Source of the DNA: Prostheceraeus crozeri
Lineage: Eukaryota > Platyhelminthes > Polycladida > Euryleptidae
Direction: 5' to 3'
Assembly (NCBI GenBank): GCA_907163375.1
Contig: CAJQUW010012891.1
Location: forward strand, 132,501 to 196,500
Length of the DNA: 64,000 nucleotides
Part shown: positions 20,772 to 32,700 of the stretch, piece after piece
Layout of the letters: each line of letters begins with the position of its first letter
Numbering within the stretch: position 1 is the stretch's first letter
The notes under the pieces: model-generated
The model's database searches: none
What the model was told of the DNA's origin: nothing
The model's input: the letters and a program-made list of their open reading frames with translations, nothing else
Position numbers and translations under genes: made by a program

Positions 20772-23700
20772 GTAAGTTCTGTTCATTTATTCATGTATGT
20801 CAAACTAGTAGGATGAAGAGATCTGTCGGATTTGTGTTATTTCTGTGCGTGCAATATGGATTAAAATGAAGTCTAAATTGCATATGTATGAAATGTATTT
20901 CTCGACTGTGCTATTGTGATACTGATTTGGTTACTTTAGATGGATTGTAGTGTGCACATCTTTTATTAGCGAGAAGTACAGCATATGTTAACCACAGCAT
21001 TGAACATAGTCGCAATACAAATGAAGCAGGGAATGACGAGTTCAAGATAATTGCTAAAATATGGATAATTGCCTCTGATCATTGGCAACAGCATGAAAGC
21101 ACGCAAAGGTAATTCCTCATTCTGCAACTGCTTTGTTATAGATGTTCATTAAAAATTATTCATCTAAGAAATGTTTTCAATTCCTCAAATATAGCTCAAG
21201 ATAAATGCTTGTATAATAAGTTGGTCAGTTTCGGTCCTTAAGACAAGGGTCTGTATTTAGCACATGGTCTGGATTTTCAGACGTTTGTAAATGGTCTGTG
21301 TTTTTCATTGATGGATGCATTTTGATCAACAGATATTTTCAATTAATTAGAAAATGTACAATATAGGTCTGTTAGTGCCAATTTTAGTATACAGTTATTT
21401 ATTGTTAGTCTCTGACACCCAAGTCACATCGCACAAGATGTATCCCGATAACAAACCGTACGTTTTTTGTTTAAAAGTTGCACTAGATTGAAATCCCAGA
21501 ACAGTCCCCCCGCCTAACAAATAGATGATTTAAGAACGGAGTAAAGAAAGTCATAGAGTGTGAGCTTCTGTCCATAGTGTCCGTCTTCTACATTCCAAGA
21601 GAAGGATTGTCTATATTTATCAGTTCATGTTCTATAGCAGTCCTGTAAGAGTCATTTCGAATGTCATGTCTCCGATGAGTTTCGATGTTCGAGAAAGATA
21701 TTTTATACACCGCCTACATGCCTTTAGAAAATGAAATGCGCGCATCATAGTACGTCGTGAGTTGTATGTTAAAGGGGAATAAATTCATATGCATAGGTGG
21801 GAACGCACCACCTGTCCTCTTAAGGGCAAACCTTAAGTCTTATTAATTATAAGTTTATTAAAATTATGAAACATTTAGACGTCGTTATGGGAATGTCCCA
21901 GCTTCAATAGTATACTCAGCGATGTTCTATACATATTTGTTGTTCTGAGACTACTTGTTTTCTATATATCTAAAACATGTGAAAAACAAACAGCATTTAT
22001 ACAGTTGTTAAGCTGAATGATATAACGACCAGAGAAATAGGAACAATATGCAGATGTTCTTATGTAATGCAAATCTTCCTTGGTTTGGTGGTGAAAACTA
22101 TTATTATTAAAACCTATGGATTAGTTTATTAATGACATTTCTGCCAATGGCAGATCGCTGTAAGTACGCCGACAAATATCAGTAAGTAGTATGAAAAGCT
22201 GATTGTCTGAGTTTCCGGAAATGGCGTCTTGCCAGAATCTCACCCATGCTCAGAAATACATGATTCTTTCAGGAGGCGTGCCAACAGGTCTCTGATGGGG
22301 ACAAATTACACAAAGTCTCTGATTTTGATCCTTCTTAGACTAAGAGTTTTCTGCAGTCTAGACTTACCAGCAGTTCCAACTTCGCATTGAAATGTCAGAT
22401 AACAGGATCCGAGAGCGCGTGTCCTGTCACTTCCCCAGACCGCTTTCCCTCACCCCAATGCAATCTTGACAGTTTCAAGAGGCGTGCAAACAGGTTTGTG
22501 ATGGGACAACTTGATGAGTAAAGAAGATCAGTTTCTTGCTTTTGATTATTTAAAATGATCTAATTGAATATTTTCTTATGATTGGGTAACCCCCTTTCTT
22601 CCTTCATGGCTGCGTTTGTGATGAAAATTCTCAACAAAATATTGTTTATGTCTGTATCAAGCCAATGTAATTAAAAATCAAGCATTTTCTATGTTGATCT
22701 AATAATAGAATGTGATATAATGTGGGTGTATAATTTAAGTGTTGACTCGCCTCACTCGTTCTACATTTTCAATGTCGTGGACATCTTATTAACATTGCTA
22801 TAATATAGAAATGGAGTTTGTCATATAGGTAGAATTGTTAGCTATCCTTACTTCTGTTCGGCAATGTGTTCTTTAATTCTTATGAGAAAAGGTATCTACA
22901 CATCGGTTGGATAGCTGTAGAACAATTCTTGCACTTTTTTAAAGTTCATACATTGTTCCTTCTTCTCGAGAACGAAGTTAGCATAAAGTAAAAAATTCTT
23001 CAGTGGTATAGTTCTCTTCGAAATTTTTTTATTGGCAAGCTTTCGGGTGATCCACCCTTCCTCAACTTGTCGTGCCTGAGGAAGGGTGGATCACCCGAAA
23101 GCTTTCCAATAAAGAAATTTCGAAGAGAACTATACCACTGAAGAATTTTTTAAAGTTATCAAATAAATTTCATCTTAGAGTTTTGAGAAGGCTGTCAATA
23201 AGCTTGCGTTTTGTTTCATGAAAAGGTGTTTTAGTTTATATTAACTGTAGTATTTATCTTCTTCGTCGTCTGTTCAGATATCGGTGATGATTGTTATTTG
23301 TGTTCATAGTCAGATTTCTTACTCTATCGATTTTTGTGCATTATTTTCTGCTTGATTCGCTTGGCACTGCCGGTTTAAATCTTAGTGTCTTTCATCAAAG
23401 TATTCAGCAAAAATGTGACGCTGTATTACTTGTACTCAAATCGATGTTTACCACTGTAATGTCGGTTTCATAAAAATTTATAGGGTACTTAATCAATCTA
23501 ATAGGCGCCTAATACAATAAGTTATACCAAAAGATGAGACATGAATACATCCGTAGGTCCATTCATATTATTGCAACGATCTGACTTATGAACTGCTGGT
23601 AGTATTTCATGTAGCCGCATGCATATGGTAGGTACTAAATAACCCAACAAAACTAAAACAAATATAAATTTATGAAATGATATTATGCTTACGACATGAA

Positions 23701-26700
23701 TTTAGTCACATGCCGTTTGCAGACTGTCACTTTTTCTTGTGAATTTTTAGGTCACTATTTTGATCGTTTAGTGTTGGCAACGCTGTACGCGAAATTCAAG
23801 ATGTTACTTATTAAAAGCTTCAATTCGACGATAGTGACACCATCCAATGTATTTGCATGGAACATTTCTTTTCCTTCAGAGACAATGAAAGTAATGATCT
23901 CGTGCGAAAACGAAGTTCTGGATAGAAGTTTTCGTTTCTCGTTGAACACGCCTCTCTATGTAGTAATGGCCGAGTGGCGAAAAAGCGTCGGCGCCTTCGG
24001 TAATTACATGTTCGCTTCAAATGACGGAGAAATACAATACGATATTGACTTTAACGTCGGTGATATCGGAGAGTCCATGGAAGGAACAAACACGCTCGTT
24101 CTTTGTGTCGTTTTATCGGACTGTCCAACCCCGATGTCAACAAGGAATGTCTACTTGAGTCTGAATGGGCGCTTGAAACACATTGCAGTCAGACCATATT
24201 ACCGTCTGAAGAGAATCGTGCCGAACACTCCAGGTATCAGCTTTCTGTACAATGGCAAGGTCCTAGAGAAGAACAAAACTATTAGACAGTTGGGGATCCC
24301 GGAGAACGGGATAATTACAGCTGTTAAAACCATTTCTGTGGAAGTCTCCGATGGTTCCCAACAAACAGCTAATATACCCGATACATCAACACTCACCACT
24401 GTAAAGAAAGAGATGAAAAGATTCGAGGAGAAGGACTTCTTCTTGAAGTCAAATGAGAGATTCTTGCCCACAGACCAGCTGCTGGAAGTACAAAGTCGGC
24501 TGCAAGTCAGCAGACCTGAAATATGTGTGACGGTTGGTGATCAGGTATATAAATGGTCCATCAATGGATCGAAAATTGACTTCGACGATCTAACCGGTCA
24601 ACTGGCAATAGAATCTGGGATTCCCAGACAAGAGCTTGCACAATTACTTTATAAATGCGAAGGTTGCGGGAGGTGTGTGCAAAGAAATGAGGAAATGTCG
24701 CAGCTCTTAAATATAGAGTGCTGCGTCGATCGCTCTATGAAGTTAAGGACGGAGATTATTTCACAAGATAAAGGTGAGTTGTTTAACTTGTATCCTTCTT
24801 TTGTTAGCGGTTCTGCTAAGTTTTAAAACGTTCCTCTAACGTCAAAAGTTCCTTTTCGCTGCAGTCGTTAAACTCCTTGGCCATGGTTTCGAGTAGATAT
24901 GGAATCCGGCCTTGATTTCAAAACGCCTACTTTGTATCTAGTGAAAGGAAGTTGTGCATAATTTTTCATGGAGTGGGCGCTTCCATCGGTTGAAGACGTC
25001 CATAAGTCATTCAAAGTCCTGCTTGTGATCATTATGATGATTTTTATTCAGAGGCATATAAGTTTTACCGAAGCCCCTTTGCTTTTACAGGCGCTCCCTT
25101 ATATTGCGCCGAAGCTCTCCTTGAGGTTCCTCTGAAACCCTCATTCGCCCACCTAGCATTTGTTGGCGCCCCTAAGGTTCTGCAGATGTCTCCTTATCTT
25201 ACACGGGCGCCCCCAGGGTTCTGCAGGCGCTTCCTTACCTTAAATTGAACCCTCTTATCATTTATTGACACTCCGTGAGGCTCTACAGATGCTCCTTCCC
25301 AACGGTGTTGCGCCTGCGCGGAGGCTTTTTCTACGCAGATTCTCTATCCATGAGGAGATATTTTGTTTTCATCAGAAGAGCTGATACAGGCCTTAAGGCT
25401 TACGTTGAGGGTGAAATTTCACCGATTTTACGAAGCACGTCATTTTCCATACTTGTCGAGTAAAATCAATTTCTCCAGAAATTGTCGATCATTCTCTTAA
25501 AAGAGGCCTGCATGAATGTGTCAAGAAAAATAGTAGGTACTGAAATTTAAATTTACGATGCAACCTCGATAAGATCTTAATCGAGGTCGGCCCGAATTAA
25601 GTTATATAATATTGATTGATTTAGATACGCATGAAAGGAAAACAAAAATACTTGTGTTATTAATCACATTGTGTCAACAGACAGTAAATCTCAATAGACA
25701 CAGTGATAGTTTTGAATAACTTCATGTAATATGAAAACAAAATATGTTTATAAACAATAGCAGATAAAACATGATAGTTGTGAACGGATGCACTGAAAGC
25801 ATTATTCAATATATGATATAAAATCGCCACAAAAACAATTTTGTAAATAAAAACAGTCACAAATTTAATTGAAATTATCAAATAGCACGAGGTCTTTCCG
25901 AGCTTCTTAGATCTACAGACAAGATCAAAGAAAAACATGTTAATTGAAGGAAAATTGAAGTTTTCGACCAAAATGTCAGCTTGTTGTGTTTACTCCGACT
26001 ATTTGATTTCTTATAACTCTAGCGTCATAATTTTAGGCATAATATTTCGTCATATCGTCTTCTATCACGTTCAATCAAGTGCTAAAAACAACTTTTGGTG
26101 TGCGATATTTGCAAGAATGCGGTCAAAGAATTTGATGAACATGTCATTATTACCTAGCTACTAAGATTCTTTCTGAATCCAAATGTGCTTAATTTTTGTA
26201 GGTGAAGGTCTATGGTTACATCACCTCATGCCCTAAAGACATCATGCCTAAACTATGGCTGGAGTTAATAGTTATAATAACGTTTATTTTCAAGCACCTC
26301 AAAATGATAATCGAGAGGCATATTATCAGATACAGTTCAGAAAAATCACTTGCAATACAAATCAAGAACTAAGGAAAAAGAAATGAGAAAAAGTTAAACA
26401 CGAACAACATGATAAAAAAAATAACGCATCATCAGGCGCAAGAAATGATATACATTGTCATTCTACATGGTTATTGTCAAGTCAAAGAAAAATTACTGTT
26501 CATCAGCTTGGACATGTACACGAAAAAACTGTTACTGCGAGCTGCAGTTTGACACAAGGGGATTGAGAATTTGCCACTGTACAAAAGTTTCGGAGGTTTC
26601 AGATGGTGAAGTGGATGGCTAGTGTCAGATACGATGGACTGAAAAAGTTTGAATCCCCGAATGGTTCGGCGATATTGCAAAGGAACGAAAAATGCACATG

Positions 26701-29700
26701 AACAATTACTTTCTGAGCAAATTACTTTGTGACATCTCTTTTGGATATTCTCAATCATCACAGTCTGTCCTTGAGATAGATTTACAAAGATTGGCGAACA
26801 ATATTCGAGAAATGAGTTACGAAAAATAGACTTGACATAGTTGGCATTTGTTCAAAAACGGTTTAAGTTGGCGCAACATCGCAATCTTAGAAGATGCTTT
26901 CTTACACACATGAAAAGTATGGCTCTCCCATGTCAATTTCCGGTCAAACTAATTAATAGGTCTCGCATAGCCGGAGTAAGCACACCAAACTGACATTTTG
27001 ATCGAAAACTTAAATTTTCCTTCAATTGAAATGTCTGCTTCCTTGATCTTGCCTGCAGATCTAAGGAACTCGGAAGCCGCGCATTTTGATAGTAGTCATA
27101 GGGTGTAGAACATAGGCCCAGATGTGAAAATCTCATCTTCTGTCTCGTTTTATGCAGAAACTCGTCCTGGCGGCGGTTCTAAGTTTCCACAGCATTTGTC
27201 ACAATCATTCAAATCTTATGTATATACCTAAATATGTATTCAAGATTCTTGCGTCCAAAGTAAGCAACTGCTGATTTTAGAGGATAGGCCTCATGCTATT
27301 TATGTTAATTTCAATGAATTTTGTGACTCTTTTTATGTACAAATTCCAAAAGGGATATCGTTATATTAAAAAATCAAAACAGGTTGCAAAATTTGAACAA
27401 CGAAAACTTCATTTTGTGTCTTTACAGATAAAGATAAAAACGCGACTGATAAAAACATGGGAAATGAATTAGTGAGAGAATTGAAGAGAATTACATGCAG
27501 ATACACACTTAGAGAATTGCAGATAAGCACTACACAGCAGGTGATAGCATTTGAGGAATAGGATGCCGTTTGCGGCACAGAATTAAATATTTTGTTTATC
27601 TACTTCGGTTTGATAGAAGTGTGATTACGAAATTGACGGCACATAGAGGAACTTAGAAAGTTGCCAAAAAGGAATTCCTAATACCTTACAGAAATAGGAA
27701 AAAAGTCGTGCGTTGCTTGCGGATTAATGTGAGTTCAAGCAAAGTGTTTCGATTACTAAAATTCCTTCACATTCGAAGAATTCAGATCATTGCACACAAG
27801 TTTTCTCCATAATGTTGGCCCTTCCGATCATTATTAAAAAAAAGTAGCAGGCGTACGAAAATTAGTTCACTTGAGGATTTCACATTCTCTCCTCGGCATT
27901 GCTCACTGTATAGTGCATACATTGAATCGAAGCCAGGCATCGATGTGTGTTTTGGTAATATCTGTGTTGTGTCATTGATATTGACAATAGCATTCTATGT
28001 TCGCAGGTAGTCAGCATGTCATAATAGTGAAACGATTTTATCGATGGTGCAAATAAGAATGGTTACTGAACCGAATTGTTACAAAATTCGACGTTGCTAA
28101 ATCCGAACAATTTTCTGTATAATTTATAGAAAACTTCGCCGTGCTTTGAAAATATGTTATTAAATCCGATTTTGAGAAATCTCATAAAGTCTACTAATGA
28201 TGGTGACCTTTCCATTTTTCAGATGAAGAATACGAGGATTTCCTGACAAGTCTTCGAAATAGATATCTCAGATTATTGTCAGAGCATCAGTTATTGAAAG
28301 AGGTCTTGGCAGCAAACCATAACAGTCTAGAGACATTGAGGTCATTGCGGGAATCTCTCCAGGAAAAGAACGATGAGCTAGAGAAGGATTTGGCAAATGA
28401 ACAGAAAAGGCAAAGAGATACAGTGGCAAGTTGCAGGAATTTGCAGATGACTATTCAGCGTCTTCAAAGTAAGTTCATGATTGATTGATTTCAAACAGCT
28501 TGATGTGTAAATGTCTAATCAGATGAGTACGGCAACGGATTGACCAGAGAGATGAATAGCGCTGTTCCTGTACTTGTGGTCTGTAAGGACATTGTAGAAT
28601 TAGACGTTTCTGTTGATTGATAAGTTACTTATCTCATGCGATGGAATGCAAGAATCTGTGTTATGCCCGTTCTCAATCAAAAACAATGATATTACAGTGT
28701 TTACCGCTGATTCATCCGACTAGTACTTTTAGATATCCAAGTAGCATCTTTAGAAATCCAAATAGCACTTTTAGAAGTCCGACTATAACTAATAGATATC
28801 CAACTAACACTTTGAAATATCCAAGTTTTAATATAGAAGTTTAATAAGTTAATTTTTGGGAAACAACATTTGAGGCACGTATTTAACTTACTAAATGATT
28901 TTCTTCTGGTTTTACTTAAATAATTGCCATAGCATCTAACTTGAAGCAATAATATTGCTGCATAATGATAAAGGTGAAACATAAAACTTCACGTCGGCTA
29001 AATCATTGACTTTTAAATGAAACATTAACAAAATTGCAAGTGATTGACAAAATGAGAGAGAAACAAAAATGTTTGGCATGTAGATTTATCCAGCATGCGA
29101 TTATGATTGATGTACTTCATTATCTTCCATTATTAGGGAATGTAGAATTCATTGTCTTTCATGCTTAATTTCGAAACGATCAATAGGTAGGCTACAATCA
29201 AGAACTTGGTTTCAACATCATTGGACTTACACATCTTTGTAAACTATATCCAATGAAAAATGTGAATAGTAGTTGTAACTGGCTGTGCGTCGATACGGGA
29301 GGTTCATTTCAAGATAAGTTATTTCCAAATAATTGAAAATATAGAAGTCACTCACTTCTATTTACGACTTTTTATTCCAGTAAGTTACAGAATTTAAAAA
29401 AAAGAAGAAGCACCCGACGCGTTTCTTCCAAAGACAGTCTCAAGAGTGGCGTACAAATGTGGAAGGATCCTTAAATACTGATTAGGCATAATTGTGGCAA
29501 CTCATTAAACTTGTTCATGACGTCTATTAAGTTTTGGCATTTTCATCGCTATGAAGCGTGCTTCAGCCATTCTAGTTGTAATGGCATTAAATTGTTGAAT
29601 AAGGATCTCACAACTAAAGTCAGTTATTTCCATCTCTCTACCAGCATGAAATTTCAGATGATGTTCGCTCAAAGCACTTTTGAAATCTCTGTTGCGAATA

Positions 29701-32700
29701 CTACGTTCGTGTTCTTGATAGCGCAACTTAAAAGGTCGACAACTTTTTCCAACATAGGTCATTGCACCAAAAGCAATTAAAACAATAAACTAGATATCCG
29801 CTTTTGCAGTTGTATTTTGGACCAATGGCGCTACACACATTACAATTGCATTCTTCTTCGGGTTTGCTTTTATTAATTGAAATAATTTTTCTACCTGGTT
29901 TAGTTGAAAACGTTACCGGAATGTCATATTTAACTTTCAACTTATTTAATTTTCTCAAATGACGATCACTAACGAAATCGAGTGATAAGTGGACGTTGTC
30001 TGCTTTGTAGTAGTTGTAAGAAAGTACTTCACTTCACTTCTCGTTTTACGTCCTTCTTGTCTCATTGCTTGAGGTTGGACGGAGTTTGATGGCTCGCTTC
30101 CACTGGTCCCGATCTTGGGCAAGGTGCTCGCTGATGTTGAGGGCATCCAGGTCTTCTTGAACGCAGTTTCGCTATGATTTCTTTGATCTTCCAACTGGGC
30201 GCTTTCCCTTCATCTTCATGGATTCCACTCTCCCGATGACCTTCTCTTCCGCTCTCCTGACATGACCAAACCATCGAAACCTCCTCTGTTGAATTCGGCT
30301 CCTCAGGTGTGTCAGCCCGCACATTCCCATTACATCGTCATTAGTGACCCGGTCTCTCCATTTGATCTTCATCATGTAGCGCAGCATCCTCTGGTCACAC
30401 ACTTCAAGTCGGCTTCTTTGTTGCTGAGTCAACGGCCAGGTTTCCGCTCCGTATAATAGTACTGATCGCACACACGTTTCGTACACTTTCGCTCTACACA
30501 TTATTGGGATGTCTTTATTGCACAGGAGGCTGCTAAGATGCCTCCATTTCAACCATGCTGCCGAAATTCTGGACCCTACCGCCTTCTCTGCTCCTGCATC
30601 GCAGCTAAGCACATCACCCAAATAGCAGAACTCATGCACTTCCTCTACGGAGAGGCCGTCAAAGCTCAAGGAGTCGTCCTGTGGTATGTCATTGTGTCAT
30701 TGTAAGAAAGTACATAATGCATTGTAAATAAAATAATTAAGTATTGAATGTTACAATACGAGGTTGTGATGCAAATAAAACTAAACAAAGTATGCTCCCA
30801 TTAAAGACGCAAGTGTTAAAGAAATTTATGGATATAATTAAACACTTGTTTATTCGAATAACATCATTCTTTCGAAAGGAGCACCATGTATGTCACTGGC
30901 TGTGTACGCATTAACGCACAAAATGATCAAAGGTCCTGGAGTTGTAAAGCCTTCAGTATGACTTTCGCGATACAATGCCTGAATGCCCTAGTGACCTTTG
31001 TTTGCGTCACCTCAGGTAAAGAAGCAAGAATGACCTTCTTCATCTTTCTAAAGCGAAATGCAAGCAAGCTTTCATCTGAATTTCGCTGAAATTCTACCTC
31101 ACTTAGTATCCTCTTCGATGAGGACTTGACAACATCGAACATGGACTCTATTGGATTCAATTCGCAGGAAAAGGGAGACAAGCGAGCGATTCTATATGGC
31201 GGCAGGTCTGTCTGAACTTGGAGCAAGTCATCCTCAATTCTGATGTGACAAGGTGCGTTGTCAAACACTATCCAAGGATTGGACAGTCCTACATCCGAGG
31301 AGATTTGGATGAACTCGGAAACAAACTCCACGACATCGCTCTTGTGTGCCTCTCCTTGCACAACACGGGAACGAATAATGCCGTGGTGTGGTGTTGCAGC
31401 CATCAACAGAGTCACATGTGGGGACCACTCTTTTTGCGGGACATTCCCTCCTCGATCGACCACGATTTCGGCTCTGCCACAGATCAAAGCCACATTCATG
31501 GAAGAAGATGAAATCCTCATCTGAGACTGACTGAAGTCATTGCGCGCATTCTTTTCTCTCACTTTTGTTTGCTTGTGAATTTCTTGAATCCGACACTATC
31601 TCAATGTTCTTCATTGAGTAGCATTCCTGTCAATGGCACAAATAAGATCGCCTTGATGACAGATGATGTCTCTATGTAGCTGCAGCTATGTAGTCTTCAT
31701 TTCGCTGAAATGTCTCAATCAATCGAATGCGATCACCTTGGGAAATTTGTCTCGGCATCAGGATAAACGTCTTTAGAGTCAGGTCCTTGAAATCCTGGGA
31801 AAGTTTTGGAATTCACTGTTTCATCAGATGCAGCCACAGAATTAAATATTTTGTTTATCTACTTCGGTTTGATAGAAGTGTGATTAATACGAAATTGACG
31901 GCACATCGAGGAACTTAGAAAGTGGGCAAAAAGGAATTCCTTATACCTTACAGAAATAGGAAAGAAGTCGTGCGTCGCTTGCGGATTAATGTGAGTTCAA
32001 GCAAAGTGCTTCGATTGTCACTGATCGCACACACGTTTCGTACACTTTTGGAATGACTCACTGAAGTGAATCCGTCCAGATGCTCGACGGAAGAGTGTAG
32101 CCATGAATGAAGAACTGCATCAGCTGGAAAAGAGTGCTACATGCATTGCACATGTATCACGATGAACAAGATGGCATTGACGATTCTTTCGCATAAGGAA
32201 TTTTGGGGAAGCCTAGGTGATGAAGAGGAGGAATACCTGTCGGGCGATCCAGAACCGATGGTTGCGGCAAATAAAGTTGATTAGTGTGTATACTGCGCCT
32301 ACAGGTCTGGTCACTGTAGAAAGGTATTGATGCAGCTTCTAGCTTGTGTACATGAGCATTATTAGTAAGACATATATTCCCATTCGATGATCTGTTTTCT
32401 TAATTCAATTGCCATCCACACAGTTTTCAATTACATGGAACGCAGGATGTCATAAGACCTCTGATCCTGTCATAAGTCCAATCGAGCTCCTCCTCTTGAC
32501 GTCATCACGGAGGCCATTCGAATAGTCAGTGCTTTGCCCACCACACAGACATCAGTCACTGAGAGGCGAAAGGACATCGTAAACGGCTTCCTATTCCTCA
32601 AATGCAATCAGATGCTGTGTAGTGTTTATCTGTAATTCTCTAAGTGTGTATCTGCATGCAAAGGTCCAGTCACACCGGCCGCGACGCGGCGCGTCCAACA

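Noticed and set aside
22578-22640. Homology between GGTAACCCC...TTCATGGCT here and the centre of the foldback at 8068-8120
   Set aside because: Similarity is limited to about 40 mismatched bases without clear borders; too weak to define a repeat.
23696-23750. Using the ATG at 23696 as the start of the ubiquitin-like protein
   Set aside because: A good acceptor at 23751 and the phase-1 donor at 20772 fit exactly, and the residues before 23751 look like read-through of intron sequence.
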